From contig NZ_WKKE01000005.1 of the NCBI RefSeq assembly GCF_009674775.1, forward strand, positions 165,175-229,174: a stretch of DNA of 64,000 nucleotides, written 5' to 3'. The position numbers were made by a program, and so were the translations under genes. This DNA is from Flavobacterium sp. LC2016-23. Lineage in GTDB: Bacteria > Bacteroidota > Bacteroidia > Flavobacteriales > Flavobacteriaceae. The notes under the pieces were generated by a model, which saw nothing but the letters and a program-made list of their open reading frames with translations, was not told the origin of the DNA and did no database searches. Positions 35,574 through 43,713 of the stretch are shown here, in pieces. Position 1 is the first letter of the stretch. Each line of letters begins with the position of its first letter.

Positions 35574-36360
35574 TGAAGACTGCCCGTTGTGCCAGGTGTA
35601 CACGACAGGTTTTATAAAAGCCAAAATGCTAGACGAAAACGGCCGTAAATCTTATTGCGAATTGAGCGAAAACGAGCAGGCTTTTGTAGATGTAAACCGT
35701 GCCTCAAACGAAATTGCCTTAATTGACAATCAAAACAAAACCGTGCTGTACGGCATTGACAGCCTGCTCAAAGTAATTGGCTTTTCTTTTCCCCTAATTG
35801 AAAAAACAGGGAACCTGAAACCCATTAAGTTCTTTTTGAAAAAACTGTATTCCTTTGTTTCTTATAATCGAAAAGTTATCATTCCGGGTAAAATCAATAA
35901 AGACATAAAATTGCAGTGTATCCCTGATTTCAACTACAAATACCGCCTTTTATTTATTGGTTTTGCAACTGCAATTACCTCAATAGTATTGTATCATTAT
36001 GCTGCTTTACTCCCGGTTTTGCCACAAGCCGGAAGTACCAGAGAAGTACTGATTGCTTTAGGCCAACTCGCTTTTCAGAGTCTTTTTATGTTGAAATATG
36101 ACAAAAAAACGATTCTGAATTATGCCGGAAACCTCATGACTGTTTCTTTGCTGGGTTCATTAGTACTGCTTCCCGTGCTTATTCTGCAGGCGGTAGTAAC
36201 TATTCCGGAAAATATAACTTTAATTTGGTTTGCTGTTACGGCTTTTATTATGTTTATGGAACATTTCAGAAGAATTAAAATACTGCAATTGCCCAAATAT
36301 TTGTGTTTCACCTGGGTGGCTTACCGGGTTATTATTTTACTATTAATCCTGAATTTGTAG
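35539..36360 (+). CDS. DCC-type thiol-disulfide oxidoreductase fused to membrane domain
   Basis: 273 residues. The N-terminal DUF393 domain has the redox motif YDEDCPLCQVYT (CxxC, about residues 14-17) as in DCC thioredoxin-like proteins. The C-terminal half (from about residue 130) has four to five hydrophobic segments (LLFIGFATAITSIVLYHYAALLP, VSLLGSLVLLPVLILQAVV), so the enzyme is anchored in the membrane. ATG 35539 lies within the previous gene. Disulfide chemistry is inferred from the motif; substrate unknown. Confidence 0.78.
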   Translation: MKTLQNQTLLYDEDCPLCQVYTTGFIKAKMLDENGRKSYCELSENEQAFVDVNRASNEIALIDNQNKTVLYGIDSLLKVIGFSFPLIEKTGNLKPIKFFLKKLYSFVSYNRKVIIPGKINKDIKLQCIPDFNYKYRLLFIGFATAITSIVLYHYAALLPVLPQAGSTREVLIALGQLAFQSLFMLKYDKKTILNYAGNLMTVSLLGSLVLLPVLILQAVVTIPENITLIWFAVTAFIMFMEHFRRIKILQLPKYLCFTWVAYRVIILLLILNL

Positions 36361-36363
36361 ATC

Positions 36364-37272
36364 ATGAATAAACTTATCATTGCAGCCGGAACCGGTTTTT
36401 TAGGTCAAAGTCTGCTCAAACATTTTAAAAACAAATTTGAAGAAATCGTTATTTTGACCAGAGGACAATCAAAAGAAGTTGACGGAATAAAATATGTAAA
36501 CTGGAACGCTAAAACATTTTCCGGCTGGGAAACTGAATTGGAAAACGCAACCGTTTTAATAAATCTTGCCGGAAAATCTGTGGATTGCCGCTATACCAAA
36601 GAAAACAAAAAAGAAATCTTATTATCCCGAATCGAAAGTACGAAGGTTTTGAATAAAGCGGTCTTACAATGCGCCAATCCGCCTAAACACTGGTTAAATT
36701 CATCCACTTCTACCATTTACCGTTTTTCTTTAGATAAGGAAATGGATGAGGTTACCGGCGAAATAGGAAATGATTTCTCTATGAATGTAGCTCAGTCCTG
36801 GGAAAAATCATTTTTCAAAACCGAAACTCCAAAGACCTTAAAAACGGCCTTGCGAACTTCAATAGTTTTAGGAAAAAAGGGCGGTGCGTTAATTCCGCTA
36901 AAAACTTTGGCCAAAATGGGTTTTGGAGGAAAACAGGGAAAAGGAAATCAGTTGATAAGCTGGATTCACGAAGCCGATTTTGCCCGAGCCGCTGCTTTTA
37001 TAATAGAAAAAGAAATAACAGGTGTCGTCAATATCGTATCTCCAAAACCAATTGAAAACAAAAAATTCATGTTATTGTTACGAAAAACAGTCGGAACATC
37101 ATTCGGAATTCCGGTCAGTGAAACTGTATTGAAATTTGGATCCGCCTTAATCCGAACAGAACCTGAACTGGTCCTGAAAAGCAGAAATGTGATTCCGAAA
37201 CGACTGCAGGAAAATGGCTTTCAATTTGAATTTGACACTTTAGATAAAACTTTAAAAGATCTCCTCTCATGA
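36364..37272 (+). CDS. TIGR01777-family NAD(P)-binding epimerase-like oxidoreductase
   Basis: 302 residues of the extended SDR type (SDR39U1/YfcH). The Rossmann glycine motif is AAGTGFLGQSL, then VLINLAGKSVDCRYT (typical of TIGR01777), LLSRIESTKVLNKAV, and the C-terminal DUF1731 region with ALIRTEPELVLKSRNVIPKRLQENGFQF. Catalytic Tyr is present in STIYRFS context. Substrate unknown. Same operon as neighbours; overlaps the next gene by 4 bases. Confidence 0.88.
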   Translation: MNKLIIAAGTGFLGQSLLKHFKNKFEEIVILTRGQSKEVDGIKYVNWNAKTFSGWETELENATVLINLAGKSVDCRYTKENKKEILLSRIESTKVLNKAVLQCANPPKHWLNSSTSTIYRFSLDKEMDEVTGEIGNDFSMNVAQSWEKSFFKTETPKTLKTALRTSIVLGKKGGALIPLKTLAKMGFGGKQGKGNQLISWIHEADFARAAAFIIEKEITGVVNIVSPKPIENKKFMLLLRKTVGTSFGIPVSETVLKFGSALIRTEPELVLKSRNVIPKRLQENGFQFEFDTLDKTLKDLLS

Positions 37273-37721
37273 CCACAATTCATTTAGTTACCCAGGTAAA
37301 CGCATCCAAAAAAATCACTTTTGATACGGCCAGAGATATCGGTTTACATCAAAAATCGGCCGCTACTTCCAATGAGAAAGCGATTGCAGGCATAACCTCG
37401 GGGTTAATCAAGTACAATGAAACTGTTACCTGGCGCGGAAAACATTTCGGTTTTTACTTAACTCATAAAAGCAGAATCACCAAAATGGAATTGTATGATT
37501 ATTTTAGGGATGAAATGGAAGAAGGGAAATTTAAATCATTCCGGCATCAGCATTTTTTTGAAGAAAAAAACGGCATTACCATCATGAAAGACCATTTACA
37601 ATATGAAACACCCTATGGAATATTCGGAAAATTATTTGATATTTTATTCCTCAAAAAACACCTGACCCATTTTCTTTTAGAACGAAATAAAATTCTGAAA
37701 GAGGTTTCGGAATTTGATTAA
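37269..37721 (+). CDS. SRPBCC-fold ligand-binding protein
   Basis: 150 residues of the START/SRPBCC type common beside TIGR01777 genes. The pattern SGLIKYNETVTWRGKHFGFYLTHKSRITKME and FRHQHFFEEKNGITIMKDHLQYETPYGIFGKLFD fits the fold (beta strands with an exposed cavity and final helix). Last gene of the operon under operator copy 2. The bound ligand is unknown. Confidence 0.82.
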   Translation: MTTIHLVTQVNASKKITFDTARDIGLHQKSAATSNEKAIAGITSGLIKYNETVTWRGKHFGFYLTHKSRITKMELYDYFRDEMEEGKFKSFRHQHFFEEKNGITIMKDHLQYETPYGIFGKLFDILFLKKHLTHFLLERNKILKEVSEFD

Positions 37722-37758
37722 ATTCGGGAATTCGTGTTTGGAAGAAATTTTAAATTTT

Positions 37759-38307
37759 CTAATAAACCATAATTTCCAGAGGAAACCAAAAACGACCATA
37801 TAAATCCTGTTGATTGCCATCTGAATTTAAGTAATACAGCGAGAAATGTATTTTAACTTTGATTTTAACAGGATGAGAAATCAATGACTCAAACCATATA
37901 AAATTCTGCTCACTATCAATTACAGACCAGTCATCATCACTATTTGGATCTTTTGAAATCGTTTTTCGGGATAAACAAACGGGCTCAAATGAAACACTAT
38001 TCTTTTTTATTGAATTGTAATTTTTAATTTCATTCAGAATAATTGCGTCCGACGAATCCCCATCAATAGAAATTCCGGCAATGGTGATTTTGTCATTTCT
38101 TTTAGAATTAACAAAAACGGCATGAAGCGCATTTATAGACTTTCGTTCCTTTTCCCGATAAATTGCAAACCAGTTCACCGGATCTATTTTGACCGGTTTG
38201 TCTGCATCACTAGCAGCAATAGGATAGTTACTTTTGATCGCAACTGTATCGATAACAATCAAAATGCTATAAGCCGTTTTCTGAATAATTGGGGAAGATG
38301 TGTCCAT
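37759..38307 (-). CDS. PixA/AidA-family protein, second copy
   Basis: 182 residues, no signal peptide. The start region SILIVIDTVAIKSNYP, the central SINALHAVFVNSKRNDKITIAGISIDGDSSDAIILNEI and the terminal YYLNSDGNQQDLYGRFWFPLEIMVY follow the PixA inclusion-body/AidA pattern and align by eye with the gene at 38391 (ILVVIDTEYI, SDDAVILYGI, YTLASDGQTQELYGYYYWDP). PixA of Xenorhabdus is a crystalline inclusion protein; AidA of Burkholderia is quorum-regulated. It sits 83 bases after its paralogue, beyond a hairpin at 38329-38363, so it is probably read through from that gene's promoter at lower level. Confidence 0.78.
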   Translation of the reverse strand: MDTSSPIIQKTAYSILIVIDTVAIKSNYPIAASDADKPVKIDPVNWFAIYREKERKSINALHAVFVNSKRNDKITIAGISIDGDSSDAIILNEIKNYNSIKKNSVSFEPVCLSRKTISKDPNSDDDWSVIDSEQNFIWFESLISHPVKIKVKIHFSLYYLNSDGNQQDLYGRFWFPLEIMVY

Positions 38308-38328
38308 TTTAATTGTTTTTTAGATTAA

Positions 38329-38363
38329 GAAAACACGAACAAAAAAAAATTGCTCGTGTTTTC
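38329..38363 (-). terminator. Hairpin between the two PixA/AidA genes (attenuator or terminator)
   Basis: GAAAACACGAACAA (38329 onward) pairs with TTGCTCGTGTTTTC (to 38363) with one mismatch. It separates the tandem paralogues and may reduce transcription of the second. Confidence 0.65.
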
Positions 38364-38390
38364 TAAAAAGATTATTTGGGTTTATGAAAA

Positions 38391-38939
38391 TTAAACCGGA
38401 ACAACAACTTGCGGATCCCAGTAGTAGTATCCGTATAATTCCTGTGTTTGTCCATCACTGGCAAGCGTATAAACAGCAATGTATACGTAAAAATTCTCTG
38501 TTCCGCCTTTGGCTATTTTAGAATCATAGCTGGTGAAGTTTTGTACTGTTGCCACCGGAGGAATACCATTAGGCTGATCCGGATTCGGCTGTACAGCTCT
38601 GTTTCTTGTCACGATATCTGTTGTGAAAGTATTAAATACTTTGTCCCCGCTCCAGTATTTAATTCCGTAAAGAATTACAGCATCATCAGAGTTTTGCTGA
38701 ATTGATGTTCCTCTGAAAGAAACATAATCTCCGACATTTGCTCTAAAACTTAAATCTGCTGTACCCTGACCGGAAACAATCCCTCTTGGACTGTACCCTA
38801 TCATATACTGACTACTATGGTTTATTCCAAGAGGATTATTTGGATCTGTATTCTTAGAAAAATTTTTCTTGATATATTCTGTATCTATTACAACAAGAAT
38901 ATCGATTTGTGCCGATGAGGCTGCTAAACTTTGGCTCAT
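38391..38939 (-). CDS. PixA/AidA-family protein, first copy
   Basis: 182 residues, no signal peptide. Motifs: IDILVVIDTEYIKKNFSK at the start, LSFRANVGDYVSFRGTSIQQNSDDAVILYGIKYW in the middle and NFYVYIAVYTLASDGQTQELYGYYYWDPQVVVPV at the end, all typical for the family. The mRNA leader is unusually long: the candidate -7 box at 39148 lies about 210 bases upstream, with an AAGGCT/AGCCTT hairpin (38968-38989) in between. Repeats at 39186 and 39207 match those of the DUF1842-like gene. Physiological role unknown in Bacteroidota. Confidence 0.82.
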   Translation of the reverse strand: MSQSLAASSAQIDILVVIDTEYIKKNFSKNTDPNNPLGINHSSQYMIGYSPRGIVSGQGTADLSFRANVGDYVSFRGTSIQQNSDDAVILYGIKYWSGDKVFNTFTTDIVTRNRAVQPNPDQPNGIPPVATVQNFTSYDSKIAKGGTENFYVYIAVYTLASDGQTQELYGYYYWDPQVVVPV

Positions 38940-39147
38940 GATAAAATTTGTTTGTTTCCCTACTCATAAGGCTTTTCAGGATTAGCCTTCGCTTTTTACT
39001 GTGCGAAACAGTTCGTTTTTTTGAGTGGGTTCTGCTCCACGTCTCATTTTGCTGTTTTAATAAAAATTTCAAGAAATAGTTCTCAAAAAAAACTTAAACA
39101 CTTGAAAATCAAATAAAATAAATATAGCTAGCTTTTTATTTCTGATT

Positions 39148-39161
39148 CAAAATTATATCAG
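39148..39161 (-). promoter_or_regulatory. -7 region of the PixA/AidA gene pair
   Basis: On the minus strand TAATTTTG (39148-39155), preceded by CTGATA; 13/14 identical with 33644-33657. Predicts a start about 200 bases before ATG 38939. Confidence 0.55.
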
Positions 39162-39185
39162 TCTTTAAAAAAATATAAGAAAAAT

Positions 39186-39221
39186 GCTATAAGACGAAGA
39201 TTTTTTGTTATGAGGAAGGAA
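39186..39221 (-). promoter_or_regulatory. Direct repeats with 21-bp period upstream of PixA/AidA
   Basis: GCTATAAGACGAAGA starts at 39186 and GTTATGAGGAAGGAA at 39207, 21 bp apart. The first begins 38 bp from the start of the -7 box, exactly as at 33682 versus 33644. Second copy resembles GTCATGAAAGAGGAA. Confidence 0.55.
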
Positions 39222-39591
39222 AAAGGAAACACAAACCTATTTTTAAAATCAATCGATTTAAAAAAAGAAAGGAATACCACAAAAACAGCAAACAGTGCTT
39301 TTTTGATTAGAAAGTGAAAGAAAAACAGTAAAAAGACAGACCATTTAGATAATCTTTTTCAAAAAGAAACCAAGGAGCTTCTCTTGCAGATTTAGCAGAA
39401 TTTTAATAATTAAACTAACTCGCCTCCAGTTTTAACAAGGCGTGTCAAAAATGTATTCTCCATTCTCTTTTGAAAATGAATTTTCTCGTTTTAGTTTTTA
39501 TGTGAGGAATAGAAGTAATAGCCCGATTCTCCGCGGCGAAACACGCCCAAAATAAAGTATTTAGAAATCCCGGGGCTCTAATTCTTTTATT

Positions 39592-40398
39592 CTAAAGAAA
39601 CCCAATCATCAGCCACCAAAAAATCGGTACGCTCTCTACCCAGAAAGAGGTGTAGTATTTAGAGCGGTTTGAATTGGCAAACAGAATAAACAGCATCAAT
39701 GTGACCACCATAATCAGATTGATGATCAGATCGTGAAACGTAAACGTCAGTATTCCTAAAACCCAAAATGGAATCAGGAGGGAAAATCCCAGGATTTTTG
39801 TTCTTTTTACTCCAATGGTCTGCGGAACTGTTTTTAAATGCGGGTCGTCATTAGCCAGGTCTAAAATTTCAAAAACCAGAATCAGTACAAAAACCAACAC
39901 AAAACGCTGTATACATTTTATAAAAAAATTACCTGTAAACGGAATTTCAGCATTTATATAAGGCAATACCAAAGTCGCTCCCACCCAGCAAAGGGCTACA
40001 ATATAAATTTTTACTCCGGCCCAGTTTCTGGCATTTTTTCGATTTGGAAAAAACGGCAATGTATAGAGTGCTGTTATAGCCAAAATTATAACCGAAACCA
40101 TTTGTGTGATTCGCTTTAAATGAAAAAAATAGTACCCGACCAAAACCAGGGAAATAAGACTTAAAAGAGCAATAATTTTCAGCTGATTTCCTATCGGTTT
40201 TTTTTTCACCCGGACCAAAGCATCGTATTTAACAAAATTATACCCCACAATTGTTCCGAAGAAAACGAACAAAGCCATCGGTTCATCATATTGAATATGA
40301 AACACATGAAACGTTATCCGAACCAAAGCATAACACGATAAAGCCACGTGAATACTGCTGTTTAAATAAAAATCCAATACCTGTTTCAGAAGTTTCAT
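39592..40398 (-). CDS. Divergent UbiA-like membrane protein
   Basis: 268 residues with about eight hydrophobic segments. An acidic stretch EILDLANDDPHLKTVPQTIGVKRTK (about residues 185-210) is like the second Asp motif of UbiA prenyltransferases followed by the usual KTLPVRLG-type sequence; the first motif is only weakly seen near VGYNFVKYDALVR (N/D pair, about 51-58). It may therefore be a UbiA relative that lost or changed the first metal-binding motif. Membrane-bound, alone in its transcription unit, divergent from gcvP. Substrate unknown. Confidence 0.65.
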   Translation of the reverse strand: MKLLKQVLDFYLNSSIHVALSCYALVRITFHVFHIQYDEPMALFVFFGTIVGYNFVKYDALVRVKKKPIGNQLKIIALLSLISLVLVGYYFFHLKRITQMVSVIILAITALYTLPFFPNRKNARNWAGVKIYIVALCWVGATLVLPYINAEIPFTGNFFIKCIQRFVLVFVLILVFEILDLANDDPHLKTVPQTIGVKRTKILGFSLLIPFWVLGILTFTFHDLIINLIMVVTLMLFILFANSNRSKYYTSFWVESVPIFWWLMIGFL

Positions 40399-40494
40399 AG
40401 CTCAAATCTAATCAATTGGTAACAAATCAACTCTTTAGTTATAAATTTCATAAAAATTGAAGTTAAAAATACCTATTAAATTATTAATAATACT

Positions 40495-40502
40495 TAATTT
40501 TG
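40495..40502 (+). promoter_or_regulatory. -7 promoter element of gcvP
   Basis: TAATTTTG fits TAnnTTTG, 31 bases before the gcvP start. No -33 TTTG at the usual distance. Confidence 0.5.
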
Positions 40503-40533
40503 CGCGACAAAAAAACAACACTTTTACAACTAT

Positions 40534-43383
40534 ATGAAAACAGATGCTTTTGCTTTAAGACACATTGGTCCAAGAGAAACAGATCTTCAACACATGTTAC
40601 AAACCATTGGAGTTGAATCGATCGAACAACTTGTTTACGAAACCCTTCCAGATGACATTCGTTTAAAAGCACCTTTAAACTTAGATCCGGCGATGACGGA
40701 ATACGAATTCGCAAATCATATTCAGGAATTAGGAAAGAAAAACAAAGTATTCAAATCGTATATTGGTTTGGGTTATCATCCAACTATCGTTCCGGCTCCA
40801 ATTCAAAGAAATATCTTCGAAAATCCAGGATGGTATACTGCTTATACGCCTTATCAGGCAGAAATTGCTCAGGGTCGTCTTGAAGCTATTTTAAATTTTC
40901 AGACTACTGTTATTGAATTAACCGGAATGGAAATTGCAAACGCTTCTTTACTTGATGAAGGAACTGCTGCTGCCGAAGCTATGGCTTTGTTATTTGATGT
41001 TCGTACACGTGACCAAAAGAAAAACAACATAAATAAATTCTTCGTTTCAGAAGAAATTTTGCCTCAGACTTTATCTGTACTACAAACCCGTTCAACTCCG
41101 ATTGGAATTGAATTAGTTGTTGGAAACCACGAAACTTTTGATTTTTCAAATGATTTTTACGGAGCTATTTTACAATATCCCGGAAAATATGGCCAGGTAA
41201 ATGATTACAATGCTTTTGTTGCCAAAGCAAAAGAAAACGAAATCAAAGTTGCCTTTGCTGCTGATATTTTATCATTAGCGGCTTTAACTTCTCCGGGAGA
41301 AATGGGAGCTGCTGTAGTTGTTGGAACTTCACAGCGTTTTGGTGTACCAATGGGTTACGGTGGTCCTCACGCTGCTTTTTTTGCAACTAAAGATGAGTAT
41401 AAAAGATCCATGCCGGGTCGTATCATCGGAGTTTCTATCGATGTAAACGGAAATCGTGCTTTACGTATGGCGTTAGGAACTCGTGAGCAGCACATTAAAC
41501 GTGAAAAAGCAACTTCAAATATTTGTACCGCTCAGGTTTTATTAGCGGTTATGGCCGGAATGTATGCGGTTTACCACGGACCAAAAGGCTTAAAATACAT
41601 TGCAAACAAAGTTCACGCATCAGCGGTTACGACTGCTGAAGCTCTAAATAAACTAGGCGTTTATCAAACCAACACGGCTTACTTTGATACTATTTTGGTA
41701 AAAGCAGATGCCCAGAAAGTTAAAGCTATTGCGGAGAAAAATGAAGTAAACTTCTTCTATGCTGATGCCGATACAATTTCGATTTCGTTAAACGAGACCA
41801 CTTCAATTACCGACATCAACCAAATTATTGCCATTTTTGCTGAAGCTTTAGGAAAAGAAACTTTTACCGTTTCTGAATTAGCGACTGCAAGTCAATTACC
41901 GGCTTCATTAGAAAGAACATCACCTTTCTTAACGCATGATGTATTCAACAATCATCATTCTGAAAGTCAGATAATGCGTTACATTAAAAAATTAGAGCGT
42001 AAAGATTTATCGTTGAATCATTCGATGATTTCATTAGGTTCTTGTACGATGAAATTAAACGCAGCTTCAGAAATGCTGCCTTTATCAATGCCAAACTGGA
42101 ATAGCATTCACCCGTTTGCACCAGTTGAGCAAGCCGAAGGTTACATCACGATGCTTAAAAAATTAGAAGAGCAATTAAATGTAATTACAGGATTTGCCGG
42201 TACAACATTGCAACCTAATTCGGGAGCTCAGGGAGAATATGCAGGTTTAATGGCGATTCGTGCTTACCATTTATCAAGAAACGAAGGGCACCGTAATGTA
42301 TGTTTAATTCCTTCATCTGCTCACGGAACTAATCCTGCTTCTGCAGCGATGGCCGGAATGAAAATCATTGTTACTAAAACTACTCCGGAAGGAAATATTG
42401 ATGTAGAAGATTTGAGAGAAAAAGCGATTGAACATAAAGATGATTTATCTTGTTTAATGGTAACTTATCCTTCTACTCACGGAGTTTTCGAATCTTCAAT
42501 AATTGAAATCACGAAATTAATCCACGATAATGGAGGATTAGTCTATATGGATGGTGCTAATATGAACGCGCAAGTTGGATTAACAAATCCTGCTACCATT
42601 GGCGCTGATGTTTGTCACTTAAACTTACACAAAACATTCGCTATTCCTCACGGTGGTGGCGGACCTGGAGTTGGCCCAATCTGTGTAAACGAAAAACTGG
42701 TTCCTTTTTTACCGACAAACCCAATCTTAAAAGTTGGCGGCGAACAAGCTATTACAGCTATTTCATCTGCACCTTACGGATCAGCTTTAGTATGTTTAAT
42801 TTCTTACGGTTACATCACCATGATGGGTGCCGAAGGATTAAAAAGCGCTACAGAGCATGCTATTTTGAATGCTAACTACATGAAATCGCGTTTCGAAGGG
42901 CACTACCCAATTCTTTATACAGGAGAATGCGGAAGAGCTGCTCACGAAATGATTTTAGATTGTCGCGCATTTAAAGAAAACGGAATTGAAGTTGGTGATA
43001 TCGCTAAACGTTTGATGGATTACGGTTTCCACGCTCCTACGGTTTCTTTCCCTGTTGCAGGAACTTTAATGATTGAGCCTACTGAATCTGAAGATCTGGC
43101 AGAATTAGATCGTTTTTGTGATGCTCTTATCTCCATTAGAAAAGAGATCGAAGCTTCAACAGCCGATGATAAAAACAATGTATTGAAAAATGCACCTCAC
43201 ACATTGGCTATGTTAACTACAGATGCCTGGGATTTCCCTTATACCAGAGAAAAAGCAGCTTACCCATTAGAGTATATTGCTGAAAATAAATTCTGGCCAT
43301 CAGTTCGTCGTGTAGATGATGCTTATGGTGACAGAAACTTAATCTGCAGCTGTGCTCCTATTGAAGCTTATATGGAAAACTAA
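40534..43383 (+). CDS. gcvP: Glycine dehydrogenase (decarboxylating), P-protein
   Basis: 949 residues, the full-length single-chain P-protein of the glycine cleavage system. It uses PLP to decarboxylate glycine and passes the aminomethyl group to lipoylated H-protein. Signatures: FALRHIGPRETDLQHML and SYIGLGYHPTIVP near the N-terminus, NASLLDEGTAAAEAM, and in the C-terminal half SLGSCTMKLNA and DVCHLNLHKTFAIPHGGGGPG containing the PLP lysine in LHKTF. Other gcv genes (gcvT, gcvH) are not adjacent, as usual in Flavobacteria. Followed by a strong terminator. Confidence 0.97.
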   Translation: MKTDAFALRHIGPRETDLQHMLQTIGVESIEQLVYETLPDDIRLKAPLNLDPAMTEYEFANHIQELGKKNKVFKSYIGLGYHPTIVPAPIQRNIFENPGWYTAYTPYQAEIAQGRLEAILNFQTTVIELTGMEIANASLLDEGTAAAEAMALLFDVRTRDQKKNNINKFFVSEEILPQTLSVLQTRSTPIGIELVVGNHETFDFSNDFYGAILQYPGKYGQVNDYNAFVAKAKENEIKVAFAADILSLAALTSPGEMGAAVVVGTSQRFGVPMGYGGPHAAFFATKDEYKRSMPGRIIGVSIDVNGNRALRMALGTREQHIKREKATSNICTAQVLLAVMAGMYAVYHGPKGLKYIANKVHASAVTTAEALNKLGVYQTNTAYFDTILVKADAQKVKAIAEKNEVNFFYADADTISISLNETTSITDINQIIAIFAEALGKETFTVSELATASQLPASLERTSPFLTHDVFNNHHSESQIMRYIKKLERKDLSLNHSMISLGSCTMKLNAASEMLPLSMPNWNSIHPFAPVEQAEGYITMLKKLEEQLNVITGFAGTTLQPNSGAQGEYAGLMAIRAYHLSRNEGHRNVCLIPSSAHGTNPASAAMAGMKIIVTKTTPEGNIDVEDLREKAIEHKDDLSCLMVTYPSTHGVFESSIIEITKLIHDNGGLVYMDGANMNAQVGLTNPATIGADVCHLNLHKTFAIPHGGGGPGVGPICVNEKLVPFLPTNPILKVGGEQAITAISSAPYGSALVCLISYGYITMMGAEGLKSATEHAILNANYMKSRFEGHYPILYTGECGRAAHEMILDCRAFKENGIEVGDIAKRLMDYGFHAPTVSFPVAGTLMIEPTESEDLAELDRFCDALISIRKEIEASTADDKNNVLKNAPHTLAMLTTDAWDFPYTREKAAYPLEYIAENKFWPSVRRVDDAYGDRNLICSCAPIEAYMEN

Positions 43384-43405
43384 GAAATCAGTTTTCTTGT
43401 TATAC

Positions 43406-43441
43406 AAACCCGACAGGCCTTAAATCTGTCGGGTTTATTTT
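43406..43441 (+). terminator. Terminator after gcvP
   Basis: AAACCCGACAG (43406-43416) and CTGTCGGGTTT (43426-43436) form an 11-bp perfect stem, then T-rich. The stem arms are identical to the terminator at 14538-14573. Confidence 0.88.
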
Positions 43442-43543
43442 TTGTTTCAGATTGTACGTTAGCAGAAAACCTAAACCTTTTTCAATCCTCGCCAAAACCT
43501 TAAACTTCAAAGCTGAAACAAAAAAACTTTCTCCGCTACTTTC

Positions 43544-43561
43544 ATTTCAAACGTTTGAAAT
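43544..43561. promoter_or_regulatory. 18-bp perfect palindrome upstream of the ketoacyl synthase
   Basis: ATTTCAAACGTTTGAAAT, symmetric around C|G at 43552/43553. It lies about 150 bases before the start at 43714 in a 330-base gap (43384-43713) with no other gene. It looks like a repressor operator (LacI- or TetR-like); the regulator is not identified. Confidence 0.5.
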
Positions 43562-43713
43562 CTCGGTTAAACTCAAAATTCATTAAAAAATAAACAATAT
43601 ATCCATAAAAAAATTAATATTCCATAATTATATGCATGCATAGTATTTTTTATGACAGTTATCATTATTTTATTTATAATTTAGCAATAAATTTACCGGA
43701 TAATCGAGGAATA

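Larger units (their letters stand above)
38940..39591. other. 652-base gap with PixA/AidA leader, promoter and decayed repeat
   Basis: Contains the long leader and promoter of the PixA/AidA genes (38940-39220), a stretch of AT-rich sequence without open frame (39220-39500), and a remnant GTGAGGAATAGAAG...ATAGCCCGATT...ACACGCCC (39511-39557) that resembles the folded element at 60865-60978. No further gene is supported. Confidence 0.65.

Noticed and set aside
38854..39072. Open frame of 72 codons overlapping the PixA/AidA leader
   Set aside because: Overlaps the start of a well-supported gene in another frame and has Arg/Ser/Lys-rich non-family sequence.
43636..43713. Upstream ATG for the ketoacyl synthase
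   Set aside because: The extra 26 residues do not fit the family; ATG 43714 has GAGGA in front.
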